Shown here: piece by piece, positions 17,893-26,533 of the stretch | Layout: every line of letters starts with the position of its first letter | How positions within the stretch are numbered: the first letter of the stretch is position 1 | Assembly: GCA_963819475.1 (NCBI GenBank) | Contig: CAWFWE010000002.1 | Span: 1,302,001 to 1,366,000 of the forward strand | Length of the DNA: 64,000 nt | Direction of reading: 5' to 3' | Source of the DNA: DASUAS01 sp963819475 | GTDB taxonomy: Bacteria > Actinomycetota > Acidimicrobiia > IMCC26256 > DASPTH01 | Made by a program: the position numbers and the translations under genes | Notes under the pieces: generated by a model | What the model saw: the letters and a program-made list of their open reading frames with translations, nothing else | The model's database searches: none | What the model was told of the DNA's origin: nothing

Positions 17893-18010
17893 CTATCGCT
17901 CGCGCAGCGCGGCCAATCGCTCCCGGTATTGGGCGAGGCCAAACATGATCAGAGCTGTCACCACGAATGAGGCGACACCAAGGGATGATGAACGGGCATC
18001 CCCCCAAACC
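17893..18010 (-). pseudogene. C-terminal remnant of a membrane protein cut by the IS3 element
   Basis: Reading away from the IS3-family left end, the minus strand encodes about 38 residues ending VASFVVTALIMFGLAQYRERLAALRER-stop, a hydrophobic span plus a charged tail typical of a small membrane protein end. Its 5' part is missing at the element boundary and is not found on the other side. Confidence 0.5.
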
Positions 18011-18038
18011 GTGGAGGCCTCAACTATGAGGTGATGCC

Positions 18039-18329
18039 ATGGCAGAGGTACGTCGGAAGTACGACCCGGAGTTTCGTGAGGGGGCGGTGCGGATCGTCCG
18101 GGAGACCAACAAGTCGATCGCTCAGGTCGCTGAGGATCTTGGGATCCATGCGGGGACGTTGGGCAACTGGGTGAAGAAGGACAAGATCGAGCGGGGTGAG
18201 TCCGAGGGCCTCACCTCTGATGAACGTGCTCGTTTGGTGCAGCTCGAGCGGGAGAACGCCGAGCTGAGGATGGAGCGCGATGTGCTCAAGCGATCCGTGG
18301 TCCTGTGGGTCAAGGAGGCGACGCGATGA
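18039..18329 (+). CDS. IS3-family transposase OrfA
   Basis: 96-residue helix-turn-helix protein (KYDPEFREGAVRIVRETNKS, VAEDLGIHAGTLGNWVKKDK) with a C-terminal leucine-zipper-like helix (LERENAELRMERDVLKRSV). It overlaps orfB with the downstream frame at minus one, as in IS3 elements that make a fused OrfAB by programmed frameshifting. The stop codon overlaps the orfB ATG as ATGA. Confidence 0.9.
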   Translation: MAEVRRKYDPEFREGAVRIVRETNKSIAQVAEDLGIHAGTLGNWVKKDKIERGESEGLTSDERARLVQLERENAELRMERDVLKRSVVLWVKEATR

Positions 18330-19234
18330 CCGTGGCATCGTTCATCGCCGTCCAGAGGGCCGAGCACGGTGTTCCCCACGCGTTGTCGTGTCGAGCGTTG
18401 GGCGTGCCCACCTCGACGTTCTACAAGTGGCAGGACCGCCCACCGACTCCCAGTGAGGTTCGCCGCGGTGAGCTCGACGCCGCGGTGCGCGTTTCGTTCG
18501 AGGACTCGGGAGGCAACCCGGGTACCTACGGGTCGCCCAGGGTGTGGGAGGACCTCGTCGAGGCGGGTTGGCGGGTGTCGAAGAAGACGGTGGCGGCGTC
18601 AATGGCCCGTCAGGGTCTGGTGGGCCGGTCTCCGAAACGCAAACGGCGGTCCTTGACTCGCCCGGACAAGGCCGCGGCGCCGATCCCGGACCTGGTCAGG
18701 CGCGACTTCCGCGCGGCGGCGATCAACCAGAAGTGGTGCGGCGATTTGACCGAGATCCCATGCGTCGAGGGCAAGCTCTACCTGGCGACCGTGGAGGACC
18801 TCGCGTCGCGGCGCCTGGCGGGCTTCGCGCTGGGCGAGCATCACGACGCGTCACTCGCGAAGGCGGCGCTGTGCATGGCCGCCGCGGTGCGCGGCGGCGA
18901 TGTCGCCGGCGTGATCTTCCACTCCGACAAGGGCGGCGAGTACACCGGTGATCTGTTCGCGAACGCGTGCACGGCACTGCAGATCACCCAGTCGATGGGA
19001 CGAGTCGGCTCCGCGTTGGACAACGCGGCGGCCGAGAGCTTCAACTCGACTCTCGAGCACGAGCTGTTGTCCCGCCGCCGCTTCGACACCAAAGAACAGG
19101 CGCGCCGCGAGGTCGCCGCGTTCATCGACCGCTACAACCACCGTCGCCGTCACAGCACCTGCGAGATGAAGCCACCCGTCGCGTTCGAACAGATTCTCGC
19201 CGACCGATCCGCCGATCAGGACAAGGCGGCGTGA
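18326..19234 (+). CDS. IS3-family transposase OrfB (DDE integrase)
   Basis: 302-residue rve-fold catalytic protein. It has an N-terminal HTH_21-like region (YGSPRVWEDLVEAGWRVSKKTVA) and a DDE triad: Asp in CGDLTEIP, Asp in IFHSDKGGEYT and Glu in AAAESFNSTLEHE. The C-terminal YNHRRRHSTC motif is typical. It is intact and likely functional together with OrfA. Confidence 0.93.
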   Translation: MTVASFIAVQRAEHGVPHALSCRALGVPTSTFYKWQDRPPTPSEVRRGELDAAVRVSFEDSGGNPGTYGSPRVWEDLVEAGWRVSKKTVAASMARQGLVGRSPKRKRRSLTRPDKAAAPIPDLVRRDFRAAAINQKWCGDLTEIPCVEGKLYLATVEDLASRRLAGFALGEHHDASLAKAALCMAAAVRGGDVAGVIFHSDKGGEYTGDLFANACTALQITQSMGRVGSALDNAAAESFNSTLEHELLSRRRFDTKEQARREVAAFIDRYNHRRRHSTCEMKPPVAFEQILADRSADQDKAA

Positions 19235-19313
19235 AACCAGCCTCTCAGATCGCCGCAGACGCCCTCGGAACGATCCGATGGCATCACAGTGCCGACGAAT
19301 GAGAGGCTTCCAC

Positions 19314-19634
19314 CATCAATCCGGAACCCTCCACGAAACGGGGGGAAGCCCAGAACTCCTCCGGACGGTTCTCGCCGAGGTATGCGCGACCGTCGACTCG
19401 CGGGAGCCCCAACTGATCGCGTACAAGGTCTACACCAACGACGACGGTACCGCGGGAACGGCGCTGCACATCCATCCCGACAGCGCATCTCTCGAATACC
19501 ACCAAGATCTGATGGCCGAGGTAATGCTCCCAGTAGCCGAACTGATCGAGCTTGTCAGCATCGATGTGTGCGGCGGAGCTTCCCCGAAACCAGATGCAGC
19601 GAGTCCATGCGATGGCAGCCTCCGCTCCTCGTGA
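19314..19634 (+). pseudogene. Remnant of an ABM-like protein between IS3 and IS110 elements
   Basis: From the IS3 right end the plus strand reads ELLRTVLAEVCATVDSREPQ, then VYTNDDGTAGTALHIHPDSA and AELIELVSIDV, the pattern of a dimeric alpha/beta-barrel protein of about 90-100 residues. The N-terminus is missing at the IS boundary, and the C-terminal segment departs from family-like sequence as it approaches the IS110-type element. A dead fragment trapped between two mobile elements. Confidence 0.5.
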
Positions 19635-19697
19635 GGTCCGAGTCGTCGAGACTCGGGGCTTCACAACCAAGTCCTCTTCGGAGGAAGGGAGGCCCCT

Positions 19698-20709
19698 ATG
19701 GATCGACGTTACGTCGGGATCGATCTGCATCGTCGCCGGTCGGTGATCTACGCGATGCTCGGAGGGCGACAAGCTGTTCTGCGAGCGGATCGCGAACGAA
19801 CCGATGCATCTGCTCGAGGTGGTGTGCGCCGCGGGCGAAGGCGCGGAGGTGGTGATCGAGGCAACGTATGGCTGGTATTGGGCCGTCGACCTGCTCAAGG
19901 AAGCTGGCTTCTCGGTGCATCTGGCGCACCCGTCGGGGAATGATTGGGGCAAGCGGCGGGTGAAGAACGACGAACGCGACGCTCGCGACTTGGCGGACCT
20001 GTTGCGGTTGGGGCGTCTGGCGGAGGCGTGGATTGCTCCACCCCCGGTGCGCGAAGCCCACGAGCTCGTCCGCTACCGCGCGAGGTTGGTGCAGCTGCGG
20101 TCCGGGCTCAAGGCGCAGGTACACGCGGTGATGGCCAAAGAAGGTGTGCTCCCCGGTGCCAGCGACATGTTCGGCCCGAAAGGCCAGCAGCTCCTCGACG
20201 CGATGGAACTCGCCGACGCGTACTTGGTGCGCGTCGAGTCGCTCCGCGATCTCATCGCCGGCTACGACCAGGAAGTCGTGATGCTCGAACGTCGCATTCA
20301 CGAGCTCCTCCCCGACGACGGCGGCTACCAGGCGATCCAGGTCCTCGACGGTGTCGGTCGCACCATCGCCGCGATCTTTGTCACCGAGATCGGTGACATC
20401 ACCCGGTTCCGCTCCCCCGAAGCGCTCTGCTCCTGGGCGGGGCTGACGCCGCGCCATCGGGAGTCCGACGCCAAGGTCGTGCGCGGCAAGATCACGAAAC
20501 AGGGCTCCAAGCTCGTGCGTTGGGCTGCACTCGAAGCGATCGTCCGCTACCACGGCGGACCGCCACTGCGCGACACGTTCCATCGCGTCGCCGAACGACG
20601 CGGGACCAACAAGGCTCGCATCGCGGTCGCCCGGCGGCTCATGACCCTCGTCTTCTACGGCCTGCGCGACGGCGAGATCCGCTGCCTCCAGCAGCGGGCC
20701 GCCGCGTGA
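19698..20709 (+). pseudogene. IS110-family transposase, frameshifted
   Basis: DEDD-type transposase. The first Asp is in RRYVGIDLHRRRS from ATG 19698; after about 19765 the protein continues in the next frame: EGDKLFCERIANEP, EVVIEATYGWYWAVDLL (Glu) and KNDERDARDLADLL (Asp pair). The C-terminal transposase-20 domain has VLDGVGRTIAAIFVTEIGD and FRSPEALCSWAGLTP with the conserved serine. One extra base around 19760-19768 explains the break. GGAAGGGAGG precedes the start. Element ends cannot be fixed because this family lacks inverted repeats. Confidence 0.85.
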
Positions 20710-21072
20710 AGCTCGGACACGACCCCAAGCGCACTCGGAATCGGCATGACACCCACCCCGGTGGCGACGTCGGCTAACTGATTGAGTCCTTGCGGGTCGT
20801 GGCCCGACCGCACCATGCACCCCAGCCGGGGCGAACAGATGCCTGGCAACCGAGCCGTCATGCAGCAAGACACCCTGGTGCGGAACCTCGCAACACCCCC
20901 TCGAACCTCAGCCATCGCAACGTGTCAACCGCGCGCGCTCGAACACCCTTGACATGACCCCGCTCCTTCATAGATGCCGCTCGGCACGCGAAGAACCGGG
21001 CCGAGCGACGCTTCGCGTAAGAATGCCGGAGCGGGCATTATGCGCTGGTGCCGATCGGCGGAGGTTGGTCCG
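20710..21072. other. Intergenic stretch: IS110 3' flank plus palindromic repeat
   Basis: The first part is probably the non-coding right end of the IS110-type element. A full copy of the dispersed palindromic repeat lies at 20972-21045, immediately before the NTF2-like gene. No supported gene. Confidence 0.5.
20972..21045 (+). repeat. Dispersed palindromic repeat, long copy
   Basis: Left arm GATGCCGCTCGGCACGCG, middle CGTAAG, right arm ATGCCGGAGCGGGCATTATG. The two arms hold short inverted motifs (GCCGCTCGGC; TGCCGGAGCGGGCA). Confidence 0.55.
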
Positions 21073-21495
21073 ATGACGCTCGATGAGGCGCTCGAGAGGT
21101 TCCATGCTGCGGCCACGGGGATGGCGCGAGGCGATCCGGAAGGAGTCAAGGCGCTGTACTCGCGAGCCGACGACGTGACCTTGGCGAACCCGTTCGGTCA
21201 CGCCGTCAGAGGGTGGCCGGAAGTCGCGGCCGCGCTGGACTATGTGTCGTCTCGGTTCAGTGACGGTGAAGTCACCGAGTTCAGGAACATCGCCCGATAC
21301 GAGGCCGCCGATCTCGTGACGTTCCTGGATGTCGAGCACTGGAGGACGCGGGTCGGCGGTGAGGACCTCTCTGAGTTCGACCTACGCGTCACCAGTACGT
21401 ACCGGAACGAAAACGGTGACTGGAAGCTGGTCCATCGTCACGCTGATCCGATCTCGACGTTCGACGCGGAGGGTCCCGTTCGCCGGACGACCTGA
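21073..21495 (+). CDS. SnoaL/NTF2-like domain protein
   Basis: 140-residue single-domain protein with the NTF2-like cone fold pattern: an N-terminal helix (LDEALERFHAAATGMARGD), a central VRGWPEVAAALDYVSSRF helix, and a closing strand pair ending TYRNENGDWKLVHRHADPIS, the typical SnoaL/DUF4440 ending. The ATG at 21073 has GGAGGTTGGTCCG. It sits alone between copies of the palindromic repeat. Ligand or reaction unknown. Confidence 0.85.
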   Translation: MTLDEALERFHAAATGMARGDPEGVKALYSRADDVTLANPFGHAVRGWPEVAAALDYVSSRFSDGEVTEFRNIARYEAADLVTFLDVEHWRTRVGGEDLSEFDLRVTSTYRNENGDWKLVHRHADPISTFDAEGPVRRTT

Positions 21496-21530
21496 CCACA
21501 CCGGCGGGACGTAGTTCGCCTGATCGGCTC

Positions 21531-21556
21531 GCGCCAGAACTGATGCCGATCTGCTC
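21531..21556 (+). repeat. Left arm of the dispersed palindromic repeat
   Basis: GCGCCAGAACTGATGCCGAT matches the left arm; no clear right arm follows. Confidence 0.4.
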
Positions 21557-21611
21557 GATCACCACGGCCTGCTCGCGTGAGTGGTGTGCCACCTAGGGCT
21601 CCCGACGAGAC

Positions 21612-21806
21612 CTACCACTCGCCACGGTGGCGCCAGCGGAACCACGCCACGATGGCGAGCACGATCACGTCCGCGATCGCGAAAGCGGCCAGTACCGCTC
21701 CAACGATCTCCCAGCCCTGTGTTCCCTGGCTGAACGCCAGGGCGGCGAGCGCACCACTCGCGACAAGGGTGGTTGCCCGGTAAGACACCGCCCACGAGAA
21801 CCGCAA
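21612..21806 (-). CDS. Small two-span membrane protein
   Basis: 64 residues with two hydrophobic spans (about 9-26 and 34-54) and a basic C-terminus (WFRWRHRGEW). A TTG start at 21806 is favoured by GGGAGG six bases upstream. No recognised family and no operon partner. Confidence 0.6.
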   Translation of the reverse strand: MRFSWAVSYRATTLVASGALAALAFSQGTQGWEIVGAVLAAFAIADVIVLAIVAWFRWRHRGEW

Positions 21807-21957
21807 CCAGGACCTCCCTACGAAGAGGAAGAGATCGTCACGACCAGTGAAGATCCTCCTGCGCAGCCGTGATGTGCTGCAACTGTTCCTTGGGGCTGGC
21901 CTTGGTAGAACGCGGCCGCAATCTTGCCCGCTTGATCGATCATAAGGAGTTCACGTC

Positions 21958-22029
21958 GAGCGCAGATCTGCCGTTCGGCGCAGGTCGCCGACACACCGAC
22001 GCGAGCAGAAGGTGCGCTCAGAATGCGCG
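21958..22029 (+). repeat. Dispersed palindromic repeat, diverged copy
   Basis: Left arm GCAGATCTGCCGTTCGGCGC is clear; the right part (GGTGCGCTCAGAATGCGCGC) is only loosely similar to other copies. Confidence 0.4.
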
Positions 22030-22076
22030 CTGGAAGTCGCTGGAGTTGCCCCGGCGGGTTCGGCTCAAGTTGGCCG

Positions 22077-23351
22077 CTACGTCATCGTGCAGGGCAAGTG
22101 TTTGATGCCGTTGATGAAGTTCGATAGGAGTCGCTCTGGCTCCCCGGTCGTGTGGATGGCGGGCACGCGTCGGAGCAACTCGCGGAACATCACCGTCATC
22201 TCCCGGCGGGCCAGGTGGGCTCCCAGGCAGAAGTGGGGCCCCGGGGCCCCGAAGCCCAGGTGGGGGTTGGGTTCGCGGCGCACGTCGAAGCGGTATGGGT
22301 CCTCGAACACTGCTTCGTCGCGATTAGCCGACCAATAGAAGAGCAGCAGCTTGTCGCCCTCGTGCAGGCGTTGGCTCCCGAGCGTCGTGTCCTGGGTGGC
22401 AGTGCGGCGCATGTAGATGACCGGCGACGCGACCCGGACGATCTCTTCGACCGCGGTCGGCGCCACATGCTCGAAGTCCGCAGTCCAGATCGCCCGCTGG
22501 TCCGGGTGGTCGGTGAGGAGCTGCAGCCCGTGGCTGATCGCGTTGCGGGTCGTCTCGTTGCCGGCCACTACGAGCAAGATGAAAAACGACGCCAGCTCCT
22601 GGCGAGTGAGTTGTTCGCCGTCGACGTTGGCGGAAACCAGCGCGGAGGTGAGGTCGTCGGCGGGACGCTCACTCCGGTGCCGAGCGAGGTCCTCCATGAG
22701 CTGGGTGAGCTCTTGGCCAGAGTTGAGCATTGCCATCACCACGTCGTTGCCCTCGGGTACGTACTCAGGGTCGAACGCGCCGAGGATCACGTTGGAGTGA
22801 TGAAAGACGAGGTCGTGGTCCCCCTCGGGGACGCCCATCATCTCGCAGATGATCTTGAGTGGGAGGCGGGCGGCGACGTCAGTAACGAAGTCGCATTCGC
22901 CCCTGTCGATTAGCTCATCGACGATCAGCGACGCGGTCCGCTGCACATCGTCCTCGACTTGCGTGATCATCCGAGGCGTGAACGCCGTCGAGACGATGCG
23001 CCGCAGTCGGGTGTGGCGAGGATCGTCGAGATTGATCATCGAACCGAAGAACTCCAGGAACTCCGCCGGCATGTCGAAGATGCTCGTGGCACCCCGCCCT
23101 GAACAGAACAGCTCGGGCCGGTGGCTCGCCTCCACGATGTCGGCGTGGCGGGTAACCGCGTAATAGCCCGACCCGTCAATGGGCAGCGGGACCGAGCTAC
23201 TCGATGGTGGCTCGGGATCGTCGAAGTGAGCGATCGGTCGCTCCCGACGAAGCGTCTCGAATGCAGTCTCCCGCTCCTCAAGGGGGCGGGCCCAAAACGC
23301 CAGGTCCGAGAGATCGATCCGGTCGACTGCGAGGAACGGACGCGCCGTCAT
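22077..23351 (-). CDS. Cytochrome P450
   Basis: 424-residue soluble bacterial P450. The I-helix oxygen-binding motif AGNETTR is at 263-269, the ExxR pair is Glu303/Arg306 (EIVR), and the haem loop FGAPGPHFCLG is at 367-377 with the thiolate Cys375. The overall layout (SMINLDDPRHTRLRRIVSTA before helix C) resembles actinobacterial sterol, terpene or fatty-acid hydroxylases of the CYP125/CYP142-like type; the substrate is not determined. No ferredoxin is adjacent; candidates occur at 11597 and 52396. The ATG at 23351 has only a weak ribosome site. Confidence 0.95.
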   Translation of the reverse strand: MTARPFLAVDRIDLSDLAFWARPLEERETAFETLRRERPIAHFDDPEPPSSSSVPLPIDGSGYYAVTRHADIVEASHRPELFCSGRGATSIFDMPAEFLEFFGSMINLDDPRHTRLRRIVSTAFTPRMITQVEDDVQRTASLIVDELIDRGECDFVTDVAARLPLKIICEMMGVPEGDHDLVFHHSNVILGAFDPEYVPEGNDVVMAMLNSGQELTQLMEDLARHRSERPADDLTSALVSANVDGEQLTRQELASFFILLVVAGNETTRNAISHGLQLLTDHPDQRAIWTADFEHVAPTAVEEIVRVASPVIYMRRTATQDTTLGSQRLHEGDKLLLFYWSANRDEAVFEDPYRFDVRREPNPHLGFGAPGPHFCLGAHLARREMTVMFRELLRRVPAIHTTGEPERLLSNFINGIKHLPCTMT

Positions 23352-23485
23352 CGCGCCACCATACCGGCGGCCTGCCGCGACAAAACCATTTGCGGCCTCA
23401 GGGGATCAACGCATCAGGTCTTTCGATCGAGTTGGATCGATCGGGAGGCGCGCGGCGGCGTCGACCCGGCTCACCGCGTGGTCTC

Positions 23486-23520
23486 GGCGCGTAACTGCGC
23501 CCGAGCGGGCAATCTGGCGC
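23486..23520 (+). repeat. Right half of the dispersed palindromic repeat
   Basis: GTAACTGCGCCCGAGCGGGC followed by AATCTGGCGC, in the gap between the divergent P450 and luciferase-like genes. Confidence 0.55.
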
Positions 23521-23629
23521 GTCGTGAGGCTCGGTGGTGCGCCCAGCGGACGGTGCGCGGTTGGTCGTCCGCCCGTCGCCCTGAACTGGCAGGTTTAGGG
23601 TTGGTGAGACGTTGGGAGGGATCTCGGTC

Positions 23630-24541
23630 ATGCGGATTGGTGTAGTGATCGGTCGCCCTGGCGGCTATGGCGACACGCTTTCTCAGTTGGTCGCAGAGTA
23701 CGAGCAGGCGCGTGCTGCTGGCGTCTCGTCGGTGTGGATGACGCAGCATCTCGGGTTCGACGTCTTGACGCTCGTTTCGTCCTGGGGTGTTGACGGCGAT
23801 GTCGAAGTCGGCACCGCGGTGATACCCGTCCAGACGAGACATCCGGTGGTGCTCGCGGAGCAGGCGCTCACCGCGCAAGCGCTTTGTGGTGGCAGGTTGG
23901 CGCTCGGACTTGGCCTCGCGCATGCGGACACGCTTGAGGGCGTGTACGGACTTCGCCGTCGCCGATCCGTGAGCTACTTGTCGGACTATCTGTCAACGCT
24001 CGACGCGTTGATGGCGGGGAAGCGAGCGACGCCGAACGAGAGTTTCGCGTTCTCGACCCGGATCGGCGCCGAGCTGCCGCCTACGCCACCGTCCGTGCTG
24101 ATTGCAGCTCTCGGGCCACGGATGTTGCAGCTTGCTGGTGAACGAACCGCGGGGACGATCACCTGGATGACGGGCGCGGCGACGATCGAAAGCTACGTGT
24201 CACCGACGATCCGAGCAGCCGCGGAAGCGGCTGGTCGTCCTGACCCTCGGGTGGTTGTGTGTCTGCCCGTCTGCGTCACCGACGATGCAGCGAGCGCTCG
24301 CGAAAGGCTGGGTGCTGCCATCGACGGCTACAGCAGCATGCCGTCGTATAGAGCGATGCTGGACCGAGAGGGCGTCGCCGACGCAGTCGATGTCGCGATC
24401 ATCGGTAACGCCGACGAAGTTGGCGCCACCCTTACCGGTTTGCCTTCTCGAGGCGCGACGGACGTCGCCGCAATCCCCCTCGGAAACCCTCACGAGGTCG
24501 GCGCGACCTGGGACCTGATCAGCGCTATCGCAAAAGCTTGA
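23630..24541 (+). CDS. LLM-class (F420-type) oxidoreductase
   Basis: 303-residue luciferase-like monooxygenase TIM-barrel protein. Family landmarks are the opening strand MRIGVVIG, GVSSVWMTQHLGFDVLTL, the TAVIPVQTRHPVVLAEQALT segment and the GRLALGLGLAHADTLEGVYG loop. Actinobacterial members of this type generally use coenzyme F420, although FMN cannot be excluded. The ATG at 23630 has GGGAGGG upstream. It diverges from the P450 gene; the two could share a pathway, but that is speculation. Confidence 0.88.
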   Translation: MRIGVVIGRPGGYGDTLSQLVAEYEQARAAGVSSVWMTQHLGFDVLTLVSSWGVDGDVEVGTAVIPVQTRHPVVLAEQALTAQALCGGRLALGLGLAHADTLEGVYGLRRRRSVSYLSDYLSTLDALMAGKRATPNESFAFSTRIGAELPPTPPSVLIAALGPRMLQLAGERTAGTITWMTGAATIESYVSPTIRAAAEAAGRPDPRVVVCLPVCVTDDAASARERLGAAIDGYSSMPSYRAMLDREGVADAVDVAIIGNADEVGATLTGLPSRGATDVAAIPLGNPHEVGATWDLISAIAKA

Positions 24542-24587
24542 TCTGGTCGCACCGAGCCCGGCATTCGGTCGCAGCGCACCTGAGACC

Positions 24588-24633
24588 GCAGCCGTTCGGC
24601 GTTCGCGTAAGCACGCCGGATCGGATCTGGCGC
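24588..24633 (+). repeat. Dispersed palindromic repeat
   Basis: GCAGCCGTTCGGCGTTCGCG, CGTAAG, then CACGCCGGATCGGATCTGGCGC with a small deletion in the right arm. Lies just downstream of the luciferase-like gene. Confidence 0.55.
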
Positions 24634-24751
24634 TTGCGTTCCGGGTCTCGATGGTGGCCGCTAGTCAAGGTCGGGGATGCGTGAGGTGTGAGCAGCCGAC
24701 TCCCACGCCCGCGCTCATCTCCGGCCGTCGGGGCGGGTTATCGTCAGGGCA

Positions 24752-24958
24752 GTGAAGCGACGGCCGTTCTCCGAGGATTCGACCTACCGTCGGCATCTCT
24801 GTTTTCGAGTGGCTGCGGTGTTGGCGTACGCAGCGCTCACAATCGTGCTTGCCGTGATTGGCGCGAAGTTCCTGCTCACCTTGGCGACGGTGGTCACTCT
24901 CTTGTTTGCGTACGAGGTCGTACGTTTCTGCGTCGCGCATCGGCAGTTCGAGGCGTAG
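24752..24958 (+). CDS. Small two-span membrane protein
   Basis: 68 residues with a basic N-terminus and two hydrophobic spans (about 20-36 and 41-58), ending in RFCVAHRQFEA. The start is GTG 24752 with a weak AGGG upstream. No recognised family; located alone between intergenic repeats. Confidence 0.5.
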   Translation: MKRRPFSEDSTYRRHLCFRVAAVLAYAALTIVLAVIGAKFLLTLATVVTLLFAYEVVRFCVAHRQFEA

Positions 24959-25141
24959 CGGCCTCTGCCCTTTCGGATCGCTCGCGAATGTCGCCCCGTG
25001 AGCGTTCTGTGAGGCGCCGATCAGGTCCGATGGCCGCCCCGTGCGGCTGTCGTAGTGCACCGCGATCCGAACGCGACGGTGCCAGCCGGAAGAAACCGAC
25101 GAGCACCGAGTCGACCACAGCTGCCGAAGGTTCGGTTCAAG

Positions 25142-25588
25142 TCACGCGCTGGCGTGCTGACCGAAATGGTGGTTCATCAGCGTGGCGATCCGGGTCGGCA
25201 GCTTGTTCTTGATCGAGGCAGCCAGGTCCGGGGAGAACCGGCCCGCGGCGACCAGCTGGTCGAGCTTCGTGTTCGCCGCGGTGGTCAACGCGTCGACGAC
25301 CGTCTGGGGGTCCTTGCCCTGCGACGTCGCGTACTCGCTGATCGTCTGGCCGCCCTTCAGCGCGGTCCGGAGGTCCTGGCGGCTCACGCCAAGCGTGTCC
25401 GCCGCCACCTTCACCGCGCCGCGACGGAACTGCGCCTGGATGCGCGGGTGGCCGTTCGCGGTCTGCGTCGACGGCGTCGAAGTGCCCGTCGCGGAACTGT
25501 CAGCGGCGAACGCGGTCCCCGCTGCGCCGACGGTCAATGCCCCGGCGAGGGCGACACCGGCGGCGAGCTTCTTGATCTTCGAGTCCAT
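25142..25588 (-). CDS. Secreted protein with a helical repeat-like domain
   Basis: 148 residues with a clear Sec signal peptide (MDSKIKKLAAGVALAGALTV, cleavage near AFA-AD). The mature domain contains AADTLGVSRQDLRTALKGGQ, TISEYATSQGKDPQTVVDAL and AANTKLDQLVAAGRFSP. The same pattern occurs in the C-terminal half of the protein encoded divergently at 25923. The ATG at 25588 has AGGAGAAGTAGG upstream. Domain type unassigned; probably structural or binding. Confidence 0.8.
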   Translation of the reverse strand: MDSKIKKLAAGVALAGALTVGAAGTAFAADSSATGTSTPSTQTANGHPRIQAQFRRGAVKVAADTLGVSRQDLRTALKGGQTISEYATSQGKDPQTVVDALTTAANTKLDQLVAAGRFSPDLAASIKNKLPTRIATLMNHHFGQHASA

Positions 25589-25730
25589 GGTCCTACTTCT
25601 CCTGGGTTGGTCTTGGTTCGACCCAGCTGCGGGGGTGCGGCTGCTGTCACCCATCACAACGCCGGCAACGTCATGGGTTCGTGAAGTCCGCAACAGCCCA
25701 AGACCAAGCCGGAAGAATCGAGACGCCGCC

Positions 25731-25774
25731 ATAGCTGCCGCCCGGCGTGCGCACGCCGGACCGGGCAATCTGGC
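25731..25774 (+). repeat. Dispersed palindromic repeat, short copy
   Basis: ATAGCTGCCGCCCGGCGTGC then GCACGCCGGACCGGGCAATC-TGGC, with the spacer reduced. It lies in the divergent gap between two genes that share a domain. Confidence 0.55.
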
Positions 25775-25922
25775 TTGGCAATCTGGTTCCGGGTGGTGTG
25801 GCCTTGGTGGGTGCCTGACGTCAGCATCACGGTTCCCTGACGTTGCGGGCGTTGTGATCAGTGACAGCAAACCTCGGGACGATGCTGGGTGTCAGCAGCC
25901 CGATGAGCACGGAGACGATGAG

Positions 25923-26456
25923 ATGGACCGGACCTCGATCGGGACGATGCGGTATCTGTTCTTTGGTGTTGGGCTGGTGGGGGGCATCATCCTGCTCGCA
26001 GCGGGCCAGACGCTCATCGGCGGGTTGCTCGTGGCCATGGCCGCGGTCCGGATCGTGTTGCTCGTATCGATGCAGCGTCGGATACGGTCGTCGTCGTCCC
26101 AGGCTCGAGGCGTGAACGGCCGTCGCGGTGGTGGACGTCAAATGCTGCAGCGTCTTGCCAGCATGGAGCTCGATGTCGCCGCGACCGCGATCGGCGTTGC
26201 GCCCGACGTGTTGCGGCGCGCGGTCGACGACGGCCGCTCTATCTCCGCGCTAGCGGCTGACGCCGGTGTTCCCTCGGACAGTGTGGTCGACGCGGTCGTG
26301 CGCGACGCCAACACGAAGGTCGATCGGGCCGTCGCCGACGGCCGCATCGCCCCCGACCGGGCAAGCATGCTCCGCAACCGGTTGCCGAACTGGGCCGAAC
26401 AACTCGTCCTGCAAACACCGACAATGCTCGCCGGAGCCGCATCGCCTCCGGCCTGA
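25923..26456 (+). CDS. Membrane protein with C-terminal helical domain shared with the 25142 product
   Basis: 177 residues with two N-terminal spans (about 10-28 and 30-45), then a basic linker and a C-terminal domain with AATAIGVAPDVLRRAVDDGR, SISALAADAGVPSDSVVDAV and ANTKVDRAVADGRIAPDRAS. That domain aligns residue for residue with the secreted protein encoded divergently 334 bases away. The ATG at 25923 has CGGAG about nine bases upstream. The pair likely acts together at the cell surface; function unknown. Confidence 0.75.
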   Translation: MDRTSIGTMRYLFFGVGLVGGIILLAAGQTLIGGLLVAMAAVRIVLLVSMQRRIRSSSSQARGVNGRRGGGRQMLQRLASMELDVAATAIGVAPDVLRRAVDDGRSISALAADAGVPSDSVVDAVVRDANTKVDRAVADGRIAPDRASMLRNRLPNWAEQLVLQTPTMLAGAASPPA

Positions 26457-26471
26457 GCGGATCACTGCTAA

Positions 26472-26500
26472 CGCCAGAGCTGCCGTTCGGCGTGCGTGCA
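26472..26500 (+). repeat. Left arm of the dispersed palindromic repeat
   Basis: GCCAGAGCTGCCGTTCGGCG then TGCGTGC; no right arm. Confidence 0.45.
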
Positions 26501-26533
26501 TATGAGTGATTTCCGAGGTACAAGTGCGAGCGG

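Larger units (their letters stand above)
18012..19312 (+). mobile_element. IS3-family insertion sequence
   Basis: About 1.3 kb. Imperfect terminal inverted repeats begin TGGAGGCCTC at the left and, on the opposite strand, TGGAAGCCTC at the right; both ends also share GTGATGCC a little further in. It contains orfA and orfB with the usual overlapping arrangement. I see no matching target duplication: the flanks differ, and each flank carries the stub of an unrelated gene, suggesting a deletion or rearrangement after insertion. Confidence 0.75.
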
